Positions 1 to 6,723 of a stretch of 49,795 nt of DNA are shown here, in pieces. How positions within the stretch are numbered: the first letter of the stretch is position 1; every line of letters starts with the position of its first letter. Where the stretch lies: assembly GCA_017470055.1 (NCBI GenBank), contig JAFUFD010000069.1, positions 1 to 49,795 on the forward strand, in the 5' to 3' direction. The stretch comes from Prevotella sp. (GTDB lineage Bacteria; Bacteroidota; Bacteroidia; Bacteroidales; Bacteroidaceae). The notes below the pieces were generated by a model. It did no database searches. It worked only from the letters and a program-made list of their open reading frames with translations, and had not been told where the DNA came from. A program made the translations under genes and the position numbers.

Positions 1-498
1 CTCGTTAGGGTCAGCGATGGAGAACGACTCACCAGTACTGTAATACCCGTATTCCTTCACCAAGGAGGTCATCACCTCGATAGCCTCTCGCGCCGTCTTG
101 GCACGTTGCAGGGCGATATATATCAGACTGCCATAGTCCAGGATGGCAGTAGTATCCTTCAGCTCTTTCCTTCCCGTGAAGGTTGTCTCACCGATCGCCA
201 CCTGATGCTCATTGATATTTCCGATGACGTTGTAGGTCTTCTCCACCTGTGGAATCTCTCCCAGGTAGATATGCTCCCCACTCCACTGGTAGATCTTCAG
301 TTTGTCACCTGCCTGATACACCCCTGCTCCGTAATGACACAGCGATCCGTACTTGCCGTAGAGATCGTCGGCATAGGTGATAAACACAGAGCCATCGGCC
401 GAAGCCTTCTTGCCGACAATCAGATTGGTGCAGGCCGAAGAGGGTTGGAGATAACTGATGAAGAGGATAATGAGTGTTAGAATACAGTTTTTTCTCAT
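1..498 (-). CDS. C69-family dipeptidase, N-terminal part (cut by window edge)
   Basis: The minus strand reads from ATG at 498 to the window edge in one open frame of 166 codons; the C-terminus lies outside. Residues 1-22 form a signal peptide with a hydrophobic core (LTLIILFI). It is followed directly by Cys23 in SACTNLIVGKKASADGS, which matches peptidase family C69 (PepD-like), where the N-terminal Cys exposed after processing is the nucleophile. The following segment (VFITYADDLYGKYGSLCHY) also fits Bacteroidales C69 proteins. Expected role: cleavage of dipeptides in the periplasm or at the cell surface. I see no TAnnTTTG box directly upstream. Family call is fairly secure; substrate is unknown. 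Confidence 0.8.
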   Translation of the reverse strand, partial: MRKNCILTLIILFISYLQPSSACTNLIVGKKASADGSVFITYADDLYGKYGSLCHYGAGVYQAGDKLKIYQWSGEHIYLGEIPQVEKTYNVIGNINEHQVAIGETTFTGRKELKDTTAILDYGSLIYIALQRAKTAREAIEVMTSLVKEYGYYSTGESFSIADPNE

Positions 499-584
499 GA
501 TATGCTGTCTTTCGTTTATATTTCTTTTTAGACGTTAATTAGATATGCCATGTACTATATATAGTCCCGCTATGATTCCCATTC

Positions 585-1715
585 TTATTTCTCCTTCCTT
601 ACCCATAGTGAGAAAAGCGGATCGTTGAACTGTATGTTGCCATCATCATCCATATATATCAGATCCTTGCTGATCATTGCTTTCTTTATTGCTTGGACAT
701 TAGCAGATGATTCAAGACGGTACTTTCGCAGAATATCCTTACGGGTGAATCCCTGAGTAACTCCATCTGCAACCGCTCGCATGAAATTGTACTGCAGTTC
801 TGTGAGCTGCTCCACGTCACTTTGGAAGAAAGTTTTATTCTGTTCCAGAAGGTCGTCTATGGCAGAGTCTATATTCTTGTCCGTTGTGATACCTTCTGTT
901 TTATACCATGTAATCCATGAAAGTTGCTGCACATACGATGACTGACACGCAGTGACATTACAGATGCGCTCGGCCTGCTTTTCGCTTATACTTTTCCCCG
1001 TATTAGAGAAGTTGCGGCAGATGAAAGGTATCCATTCCGTAATCTCGATTTTCTTCAGGAACATCATATCCCCGAACTTAAAGAATGGCATACTTTTGTT
1101 GGAAAAGAAATTCTCCATGAGATGTTTCTTACTTCCGAACATGCAGTACGTAACATCCTGTTGATGCTGCCACACGCTACGCAGTTTCTTTTGGAAATCA
1201 ACGGAAGAAGGGAACTCTGCTATTTGCTGGAACTCGTCAAGGCACACAATAATCTTCTTCCCCTTCTTCTCGGCTATTTTCTGTGGCAACGAGAGTATCT
1301 CGTCCTCTGCATCATCGCGTTCATTCCATTCAAAGGACAAGCTAAAGTCATTGAGAGGATCTGAGCCGAAAGAAAACTTTGGAGTGATACCACTTAGGAA
1401 TGTCTTTACCGTCTCCACCCATTCGTCTATCTTTGAAGACGTCTGTTTGATAACGCATGTTGAAAAATTACGATAGAACTCATATTCAGACTTACATCGG
1501 AACACATCGACAAAGACGGTGAGAAATCTCTCATCGTCAATACTACTTAAAACGTTCTTAACGAGCGAAGTCTTTCCCCATCGGCGTGGGGAGATTATTA
1601 CTGTATTTATTCCATGCGTCAGATTTGCATTCAGTCGCCTGCGGTCTTCTACACGGTTGATGAAATAATCACCCTCTGCAGCTTTGCCTATGATAAATGG
1701 ATTCTCCATATTCAT
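585..1715 (-). CDS. Orphan AAA ATPase (Arch_ATPase/ATPase_2-like)
   Basis: 376 residues. Walker A is SPRRWGKTS at residues 42-50, and Walker B is KIIVCLDEFQQ with D160-E161. The stretch YCMFGSKKHLM shortly after resembles a sensor region. The C-terminal third looks like a winged helix and ends FNDPLFSLWVRK, as is typical of Bacteroidetes ATP-binding proteins of the archaeal-ATPase type. These are usually accessory genes of unknown function, often called AAA ATPase. A TATCTTTG promoter with TTTG at 20-nt spacing lies upstream. ATG at 1715 or 1709 could both serve as start. The gene looks more AT-rich than its neighbours and has no operon partner, which suggests acquisition. Biological role not recognised. 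Confidence 0.8.
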   Translation of the reverse strand: MNMENPFIIGKAAEGDYFINRVEDRRRLNANLTHGINTVIISPRRWGKTSLVKNVLSSIDDERFLTVFVDVFRCKSEYEFYRNFSTCVIKQTSSKIDEWVETVKTFLSGITPKFSFGSDPLNDFSLSFEWNERDDAEDEILSLPQKIAEKKGKKIIVCLDEFQQIAEFPSSVDFQKKLRSVWQHQQDVTYCMFGSKKHLMENFFSNKSMPFFKFGDMMFLKKIEITEWIPFICRNFSNTGKSISEKQAERICNVTACQSSYVQQLSWITWYKTEGITTDKNIDSAIDDLLEQNKTFFQSDVEQLTELQYNFMRAVADGVTQGFTRKDILRKYRLESSANVQAIKKAMISKDLIYMDDDGNIQFNDPLFSLWVRKEK

Positions 1716-1740
1716 GCATGATAATTACCTTGTGATGGCA

Positions 1741-1772
1741 CAAAGATACTAAAAACAAATGAAAGTAACAAA
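1741..1772 (-). promoter_or_regulatory. Promoter of the AAA ATPase gene
   Basis: On the minus strand TATCTTTG (plus-strand CAAAGATA, 1741-1748) lies 20 nt from TTTG (plus CAAA, 1769-1772), matching the Bacteroidetes -33/-7 pattern. It is 25 nt upstream of the ATG at 1715. Confidence 0.65.
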
Positions 1773-1942
1773 CCTTTTAGTAAGAAGTTTATTACTAATA
1801 GCTTTATTACTTGATTTTGATTGCCAGATTAACTGAGGATTAGAGACATTTCTGAAATGATCTCTATAACGGGAAATTATCTCTTTCTTGTCTTTTTCCA
1901 CTCTTTTTTGCAATAACTCATTGATTATTGTGCTATTTTGAT

Positions 1943-1950
1943 TAATTTTG
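1943..1950 (+). promoter_or_regulatory. Promoter -7 element of rbfA copy 1
   Basis: TAATTTTG matches TAnnTTTG and lies 22 nt before the rbfA ATG. TTG at 1921-1923 is at the right spacing (19 nt) for a -33 element. Confidence 0.55.
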
Positions 1951-1972
1951 CAGCGGAAAAATCATTAAGTAT

Positions 1973-2308
1973 ATGCAAGAAACCAGACAAAATAAGATTT
2001 CACGACTGTTGCAGAAGGAGCTGAGCCTGATCTTCCAGAGTCAGACACGCATGACACACGGCATGCTGGTGTCGGTGACAAGGGTAAAGATCAGTCCTGA
2101 TCTCAGTATCTGCACAGCATACCTGAGTGTGTTCCCTTCAGAGAAGGCAGAGGAGACGGTGAAGAACGTCAATGCGAACATGAAGACCATCCGCTATGAG
2201 TTGGGCACCCGCATCCGCAACCAGGTGCGTATCATCCCCGAGCTGCGCTTCTTCCTGGATGACTCGCTCGACTACATCGAGCATATCGACGAACTGCTGA
2301 AGAAATAG
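1973..2308 (+). CDS. rbfA: Ribosome-binding factor A, copy 1
   Basis: 111 residues, normal RbfA length. It starts METRQ-like (MQETRQNKISRLLQKELS) and carries the family core VSVTRVKISPDLSICTAYLSVF and the tail PELRFFLDDSLDYIEHIDELL. RbfA binds the free 30S subunit and helps mature the 5' end of 16S rRNA. A second rbfA lies at 24768-25103 on the other strand; hand alignment gives about 82 of 111 identical residues without gaps. This copy is followed after 32 nt by its own permease gene, as is copy 2. The 32-nt spacer contains a TTTAGAG-type direct repeat not found between the second pair. All core residues appear intact, so it is not an obvious pseudogene. Confidence 0.92.
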   Translation: MQETRQNKISRLLQKELSLIFQSQTRMTHGMLVSVTRVKISPDLSICTAYLSVFPSEKAEETVKNVNANMKTIRYELGTRIRNQVRIIPELRFFLDDSLDYIEHIDELLKK

Positions 2309-2340
2309 TTTAGGGTTTAGAGTTTAGAGTTTAGGATAAC

Positions 2341-3570
2341 ATGAACTTCCCGTTTTATATCGCCAAGAGATACCTCTTCTCCAAGAAGAGCACCAATGCC
2401 ATTAATATCATCAGTGGCATCAGTGTGGTGGGTGTGGCAGTGGCTACCATGGCATTGGTGGTCACCCTGAGCGTATTCAACGGGTTCCACGATCTGGTAG
2501 CCACCTTCTTCACGTCTTTCGATCCCCAACTGAAGATCACTCCTATTGAGGGAAAGACGGCCAAGGCTGACGACCCCCTGTTACTCAAGGTGAAGCAACT
2601 GCCACAAGTGGATGTCGCCACGGAGTGTGTGGAGGACAACGCCTTGGCTATCTATAACGACAAGCAGGCCATGGTAGTGGTGAAAGGTGTGGAAGATAAT
2701 TTCACGGAGCTTACCCATATCACCGATATCCTGTATGGCGACGGGGAGTATTCCCTACATGCCGCCAACCTGGAATACGGCATCTTAGGTATCCGACTGG
2801 CAGTGGCCTTAGGCACCGGTGCGCATTTCAAGGATTACCTGAAGATCTATGCACCCAAGCGTGAGGGACAGCTCGACATGGCGCAGCCTACGGAAGGGTT
2901 TGTGGAAGACTCCCTCTTATCACCGGGCGTGGTCTTCTCCGTACAACAGGGAAAGTACGACCGTAACTATATCATTACCTCACTTGACTTCGCGCGCCAT
3001 CTCTTCGATAAAGAGGGACAACTGTCTTCTTTAGAGATCCGACTGAAGTCGGGTAGCAACCTGTATGCCGTAAAGAAAGATATCCAGCAGATTGCCGGCG
3101 CGCGGTATAAGGTGGAGGATCGCTATGAGCAACAAGCAGACACCTTCCGTATCATGAAGATCGAAAAGCTCATCGCCTACTTCTTCCTGACGTTTATCCT
3201 AATGGTGGCTTGCTTTAACATCATCGGATCCCTGTCGATGCTGATGATCGACAAGAAAGATGATGTGGTGACGCTGCGAAACCTTGGTGCTAACGACAAG
3301 CAGATCATCCGCATCTTCCTATTCGAAGGTAGAATGATCTCTGCGGCAGGAGCAGTCATAGGTATCTTGTTGGGATTACTGTTATGTTGGCTGCAACAAA
3401 CCTACGGACTGGTATCCTTAGGATCTTCGAGCGGCAGTTTTGTTATCGATGCCTACCCCGTAAGTGTCCACCCCACGGATATCATCCTGATCTTCATCAC
3501 CGTATTGGCAGTAGGCTTCCTCGCCGTATGGTATCCCGTAAGATACTTCGCCAAGCGCCTGCTTGAATGA
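2341..3570 (+). CDS. LolC/LolE-type ABC transporter permease (FtsX-like), copy 1
   Basis: 409 residues with the LolC/E layout. One membrane helix lies near residues 25-48 (SGISVVGVAVATMALVVTL). A large periplasmic domain follows (about 50-275), then three helices at about 275-300, 325-350 and 380-400. The family-typical N-terminus FPFYIAKRYLFSKKSTNAINIIS and the loop DDVVTLRNLGANDKQI are present. Such permeases work with a LolD-type ATPase to extract lipoproteins from the inner membrane; no ATPase gene is in the window. It aligns almost without gaps with the protein at 23517-24755 (about 74 percent identical by hand count). The periplasmic domain carries most of the differences and the helices are more conserved. 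Likely cotranscribed with rbfA copy 1. Confidence 0.88.
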   Translation: MNFPFYIAKRYLFSKKSTNAINIISGISVVGVAVATMALVVTLSVFNGFHDLVATFFTSFDPQLKITPIEGKTAKADDPLLLKVKQLPQVDVATECVEDNALAIYNDKQAMVVVKGVEDNFTELTHITDILYGDGEYSLHAANLEYGILGIRLAVALGTGAHFKDYLKIYAPKREGQLDMAQPTEGFVEDSLLSPGVVFSVQQGKYDRNYIITSLDFARHLFDKEGQLSSLEIRLKSGSNLYAVKKDIQQIAGARYKVEDRYEQQADTFRIMKIEKLIAYFFLTFILMVACFNIIGSLSMLMIDKKDDVVTLRNLGANDKQIIRIFLFEGRMISAAGAVIGILLGLLLCWLQQTYGLVSLGSSSGSFVIDAYPVSVHPTDIILIFITVLAVGFLAVWYPVRYFAKRLLE

Positions 3571-3619
3571 TTACAATCCCTTCTGCAGGACTCGCATCGC
3601 TCAAACGGCTACTCCCCTC

Positions 3620-3641
3620 ATTCCGGCCACCGAGCCGGAAT
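3620..3641. repeat. Perfect 8-bp palindrome (ATTCCGGC/GCCGGAAT)
   Basis: Arms at 3620-3627 and 3634-3641 pair perfectly over a 6-nt loop (CACCGA). It lies 50 nt after the permease stop. There is no T-run after it, so it is a poor intrinsic terminator; it may still protect a 3' end. Confidence 0.6.
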
Positions 3642-3654
3642 CTCCCACAAATAT

Positions 3655-3722
3655 AACCACAGAGGTACAGAGATACAGAGGTTATAATTAGAAGAAAACT
3701 CTGTTACTCTGTGTCTCTGTGT
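3655..3722. repeat. CAGAG-rich imperfect inverted repeat
   Basis: The left arm (3655-3681) has CACAGAG, ACAGAG, ACAGAG. The right arm (about 3699-3722) has CTCTGT, CTCTGTG, CTCTGTG in the opposite sense. Each arm is itself a short direct repeat. This style of intergenic repeat is, as far as I recall, common in Bacteroidales genomes. Confidence 0.55.
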
Positions 3723-3788
3723 TGAAACTAATTAGTAATTGAAAATGGAAAATGGATAATTGAAAATTATATATAATGGCTTGTCACT

Positions 3789-3831
3789 TCATCGCGGACT
3801 TGATCCCCTCATCGCGGACTTGATCCGCGAT
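3789..3831. repeat. 17-bp direct repeat with embedded hairpin
   Basis: TCATCGCGGACTTGATC occurs at 3789-3805 and exactly again at 3809-3825. The second copy completes a perfect hairpin, ATCGCGGA (3811-3818) with TCCGCGAT (3824-3831) around a CTTGA loop; the first copy lacks the closing arm. Confidence 0.75.
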
Positions 3832-3870
3832 CTCTCACTATTATTACATATTCTTCATAATGAGGATGTG

Positions 3871-4090
3871 AGCCCTGTAAGGGCATCAGAGCATAGGCGG
3901 GGGCGTGAGCCCCCGTTTTTTATTGGCAGCATAGGGTAACCCCAAGGGGTGACAGATTTGTTGTGTCGCTCGGGGACTTACGTGCCCCGGCTATGCTGTG
4001 TCGCCCCTACGGGGCTTATATATATTGGGGGATATTATCTCCCACGGGGGTTAACACCCCCGCCTATGTTCTGTCGCCCTACGGGCTGAT
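3871..4090. repeat. REP-like GC-rich palindrome cluster
   Basis: Four hairpin-forming blocks occur in a row: AGCCCTGTAAGGGC; CATAGGCGGGGGC...; the TAACCCC/GGGGTGA and GGGGACTTACGTGCCCC units; and CCCCTACGGGGC. A mirrored block ends at about 4090 with GGGGGTTAACACCCCC and GCCCTACGGGC. The words CATAGGCGGGGG (left) and CCCCCGCCTATG (right) are inverted copies, so the whole cluster is one composite inverted repeat of about 220 bp. It is similar in style to dispersed Bacteroidales intergenic repeats. Confidence 0.65.
3898..3921 (+). terminator. Strong intrinsic-terminator-like hairpin inside the REP cluster
   Basis: The 7-bp GC stem CGGGGGC/GCCCCCG (3898-3904 and 3909-3915) has a GTGA loop and is followed directly by TTTTTT. 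It could end transcription coming from the rbfA-permease pair about 330 nt upstream. Confidence 0.55.
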
Positions 4091-4159
4091 CATGTCTCTG
4101 TGCATCTCCACTTCCACCTAAATGTCTGCAAAAACTTTGTTATCAATAAGATACGTAAA

Positions 4160-4285
4160 ATCAATTTCCACCTAATCCCCACTACATCTCCACTGGATCT
4201 CCACTGATATCCGTGTAGTTTCATACGTCTTGTCGTAGTGGAGATCAGGTGGGAGTTAGGTGGGGATTTAGTGGAGATGATTTCT
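4160..4285. repeat. Imperfect long inverted repeat of CTCCACT / AGTGGAG words
   Basis: The left part (about 4168-4208) reads CCACCTAATCCCCACTAC, ATCTCCACT, ATCTCCACT. The right part (about 4234-4282) reads GTAGTGGAGAT, GGTGGGAGTTAGGTGGGGAT, AGTGGAGATG, an imperfect reverse complement. Further single copies lie at about 4105-4122 (CTCCACTTCCACCTAA) and 4321-4333 (TTAGTGGAGATGA), so the word family spans over 200 bp. Confidence 0.55.
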
Positions 4286-4398
4286 GGATAAATATCTGAT
4301 AAAGAGGTAAATACACAATTTTTAGTGGAGATGAAATGATTTGCACACTTTCTTGCCCAAATAAATTATTTTATCTTCCCTCTTTAATCAAAAACGTA

Positions 4399-4472
4399 TG
4401 GGCCTCACTGGCCCGGCCAATGGTACTCGCAGGTCCGGCCCATGGTCCTCAATGGCCCGGCCCATGGGGCAC
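4399..4472. repeat. GGCCCGGCC(A/C)ATGG repeat units
   Basis: Three related units follow each other: TGGCCCGGCCAATGG, AGGTCCGGCCCATGG and TGGCCCGGCCCATGG, preceded by TGGGCCTCAC. They are far more GC-rich than the AT-rich sequence on both sides. No function recognised. Confidence 0.6.
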
Positions 4473-4555
4473 AGACGAACGACTTATGAGCCCCATCCAA
4501 CTCCACCGAATGGGAAGAGAGATAAAAAGGGGATCACTATTGTTATCAGGTATAC

Positions 4556-4643
4556 TTATAACTAGTGGGAAAGAGTATTATAACTAGTAGGAAAGGTGAT
4601 TATAAATAGTGGAAAAGAGTATTACAGCTTGTGTAAAAAGGTA
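4556..4643. repeat. 22-bp tandem repeat, four units
   Basis: Units start at 4556, 4578, 4600 and 4622, each exactly 22 bp. Consensus: TTATAACTAGTGGGAAAGAGTA, with the last unit degenerate. The 22-bp period is about two DNA turns, so equivalent bases face the same side of the helix. This is compatible with a protein-binding array or simply with slippage expansion. It ends 290 bp before the CoA-transferase ATG. Confidence 0.75.
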
Positions 4644-4863
4644 CAATAACTACCCATAGTATTCACCGAATACAATGGCGGAAATGCATATCCGATTAAT
4701 GAGATTAACGCGCTAAAACGGATCATTTCAGAGTCCCCAATAGAACTACCTCCAAATGTTTCCGGATATAACTTCTGAAGCATAGTATTGCTATCATTTC
4801 GTTAATACACTTATTTATTTTACTTTTTTTCTTTCTTTTATGTTTTATCTTAAAAATAATGAT

Positions 4864-4871
4864 TACCTTTG
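4864..4871 (+). promoter_or_regulatory. Promoter -7 element of the CoA transferase
   Basis: TACCTTTG, followed by CAGTC, matches the Bacteroidetes -7 box exactly. It gives a leader of about 55 nt. No clear TTTG at the -33 position. Confidence 0.6.
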
Positions 4872-4932
4872 CAGTCACGATAATAAAAGGCAAATAATAA
4901 CATAACAATATTTTCATAACTAATTATCAATT

Positions 4933-6441
4933 ATGGCATATAATCGTCTGACAGCAATGGAGGCCGCATCATTGATCAAGCATGATGACAGCCTTGGTCT
5001 TAGTGGCTTTACTCCTGCAGGTACTGCAAAAGCTGTAACACGTGAGTTGGCAAAGATTGCTGCGGCTGAGCATGCAGCAGGTCGTCCCTTCCAAGTAAGT
5101 ATTTTCACTGGTGCTTCTACCGGTCAGAGTACGGATGGTGTATTGTCTAATGAGCAGGCTATCAAGTATCGTGCTCCTTACACCACCAACCCCGACTATC
5201 GTAAGCACGTGAACCAGGGTGAGATCGCTTACAATGACATTCACCTCTCTCAGATGGCGCAGGAGTTGCGCTATGGTTTCTTGGGTGATGTGGATTGGGC
5301 TATCATCGAGGTGTGTGACATCGAGGAGGTAGGCGACAAGATCCGTTGTTATCTGACAGCTGCCGGTGGTATCTCTCCAACTGTTGTACGTCTGGCAAAG
5401 AAGGGTGTTATCCTGGAGCTGAACAGCTTCCACAATCCTAACGCCAAGTTTATCCACGACGTATATGAGCCATTGGATCCTCCTTACCGCAAGGCTATTC
5501 CTATCGAGCATGTGGGTGACCGTATCGGTAAGCCCTATATCGAGTTTCCGGCCAGCAAGCTGACAGGTGTTGTTGAGTGTAACATCCCTGATGAGGCTCG
5601 CGCCTTCAAAGACAGCGATCCTGTCACCGACCAGATCGGTTACAATGTGGCAGAGTTCCTCGTAGAGGACATGCATCGTGGTATCATCCCCTCTACCTTC
5701 TTGCCATTGCAGAGTGGTGTGGGTTCTACCGCTAACGCTATCCTTGGTGCCCTCGGACAGGATAAGCACGTGCCCGACTTCAATATCTATACAGAGGTAT
5801 TGCAGGATGCTGTGGTAGAGATGATGCTGAACGGTCGTGTGAAGGATGCATCGGCTTGTTCTCTGACGGTCTCTAACGACTGTCTGATGCAGGTATATGA
5901 TAACATGGACCACTTCAAGAACCATCTGACCCTGCGCCAGAGTGAGATATCCAATAGTCCAGAGGTCATCCGCCGACTGGGTGTCATCGCCATCAATACC
6001 GCTATCGAGTGTGACATCTATGGTAATGCTAACTCCACCCATATCAGTGGTGTGAAGATGATGAACGGAATCGGAGGCTCTGGCGACTTTATCCGCAACG
6101 CCTACCTGAGCATCTTCACCTGTCCTTCTACAGCGAAGGGTGGGGTCATCTCCAGTATCGTTCCTTTTGTCAGCCATCAGGACAGTTCTGAGCATGATGT
6201 GAACATCATCGTCACGGAGCAAGGTATCGCCGACCTGCGTGGTAAGAGTCCCGCCCAGCGTGCCGAGATCATCATTGAGAACTGTGCGCATCCTGACTAC
6301 AAACAGTTGTTGTGGGACTACCTGAAGGTAGCGAAGATGGGGCAGACACGCCACAACCTGCCTGCCGCTTTCGCTATGCACGACACTTTGGCTCGCAAGG
6401 GTGACATGCACCTGACAGATTTTGCAGAATATGTAAAATAA
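4933..6441 (+). CDS. Succinyl-CoA:acetate CoA-transferase (acetyl-CoA hydrolase/transferase family)
   Basis: 502 residues, the usual length for the YgfH/AarC-type subfamily of class I CoA-transferases. The catalytic glutamate is expected at E288 in YTEVLQD. The glycine-rich GIGGSGDF (379-386) is the oxyanion/CoA-binding loop, and the C-terminal IVTEQGIADLRG is also family-typical. It exchanges CoA between succinyl- or propionyl-CoA and acetate or succinate, a step of succinate/propionate fermentation in Prevotella. It forms a single-gene unit: own TACCTTTG promoter upstream and a perfect 12-bp terminator hairpin just downstream. Exact donor and acceptor cannot be told from sequence. Confidence 0.9.
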   Translation: MAYNRLTAMEAASLIKHDDSLGLSGFTPAGTAKAVTRELAKIAAAEHAAGRPFQVSIFTGASTGQSTDGVLSNEQAIKYRAPYTTNPDYRKHVNQGEIAYNDIHLSQMAQELRYGFLGDVDWAIIEVCDIEEVGDKIRCYLTAAGGISPTVVRLAKKGVILELNSFHNPNAKFIHDVYEPLDPPYRKAIPIEHVGDRIGKPYIEFPASKLTGVVECNIPDEARAFKDSDPVTDQIGYNVAEFLVEDMHRGIIPSTFLPLQSGVGSTANAILGALGQDKHVPDFNIYTEVLQDAVVEMMLNGRVKDASACSLTVSNDCLMQVYDNMDHFKNHLTLRQSEISNSPEVIRRLGVIAINTAIECDIYGNANSTHISGVKMMNGIGGSGDFIRNAYLSIFTCPSTAKGGVISSIVPFVSHQDSSEHDVNIIVTEQGIADLRGKSPAQRAEIIIENCAHPDYKQLLWDYLKVAKMGQTRHNLPAAFAMHDTLARKGDMHLTDFAEYVK

Positions 6442-6460
6442 ACACCTACGCAATATTGTC

Positions 6461-6495
6461 TGAGGAGGATGAGGCTATCATCCTCCTCATTTTTT
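6461..6495 (+). terminator. Intrinsic terminator of the CoA transferase
   Basis: A perfect 12-bp stem (6461-6472 with 6478-6489, loop GGCTA) is followed by six T. It begins 20 nt after the stop codon. Confidence 0.85.
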
Positions 6496-6715
6496 GATGT
6501 CTCGCCAACCAAATGAAGCGTTCAAACGGGTCGAATGTAAGCCACAATCCAAAAGCGAGCATTGTTTCCAGCATAATAGCCAGTATCAGTCCACTTTCCT
6601 ATAGATCCACCACATCCAGAACATATACCCGTTCCGTTGCAACTGGTACATATGATGCTGTTGGAGTTCTGGTATAGTTTGTATATGTAGGAGAACCAGG
6701 AAAGTCAAATCCCAT
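6487..6715 (-). pseudogene. Frameshifted remnant of a small DnaJ-type zinc-finger protein
   Basis: On the minus strand an ATG at 6715 opens a frame reading MGFDFPGSPTYTNYTRTPTASY. At about 6650 the neighbouring frame takes over with CTSCNGTGICSGCGGSIGK, a CxxCxGxGxCxxCxG pattern like the zinc-finger repeat of DnaJ, then WTDTGYYAGNNARF. The second frame has no start of its own and a stop upstream, so one indel near 6650 would join the two parts. Its stop (plus TCA at 6487-6489) lies in the terminator of the convergent gene. It starts 8 nt after the SPFH gene stop, so it was probably a downstream operon member. Only one of the usual two zinc-finger units remains. Confidence 0.5.
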
Positions 6716-6723
6716 TTGCCGAC

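Larger units (their letters stand above)
3571..4932. other. Gene-poor, repeat-dense intergenic region
   Basis: 1.36 kb without a credible protein gene. It contains a sequence of unrelated short repeat families, listed separately: palindromes, a CAGAG-rich inverted pair, a TCATCGCGG direct repeat, REP-like GC-rich palindromes, a long CTCCACT/AGTGGAG inverted repeat, GGCCCGGCC units and a 22-bp tandem repeat. The only open frame of note (4336-4587, 83 codons) is built mostly from the GGCCCGGCC repeats and resembles nothing I know. The last 70 nt hold the promoter of the CoA transferase. Confidence 0.8.

Noticed and set aside
106-480. Plus-strand open frame of 124 codons opposite the C69 dipeptidase
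   Set aside because: The minus strand encodes a clear signal peptide and C69 N-terminus; the plus frame shows nothing.
2341-3570. FtsX (cell-division) instead of LolC/E for the duplicated permeases
   Set aside because: About 410 residues, an N-terminal FPFYIAxRYLFSKKS and a long periplasmic domain match LolC/E; FtsX is nearer 300 residues with an adjacent ftsE.
4336-4587. 83-codon open frame in the repeat-rich spacer
   Set aside because: Mostly encoded by GGCCCGGCC repeats and the 22-bp tandem repeat, with no promoter box.
4556-4643. CRISPR array
   Set aside because: The 22-bp units are contiguous with no spacers, and no cas gene is present.
4969-6453. Long minus-strand open frame (about 494 codons) opposite the CoA transferase
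   Set aside because: It mirrors the codon regularity of a strongly expressed gene and its translation shows no family motif; the plus-strand protein is clearly real.
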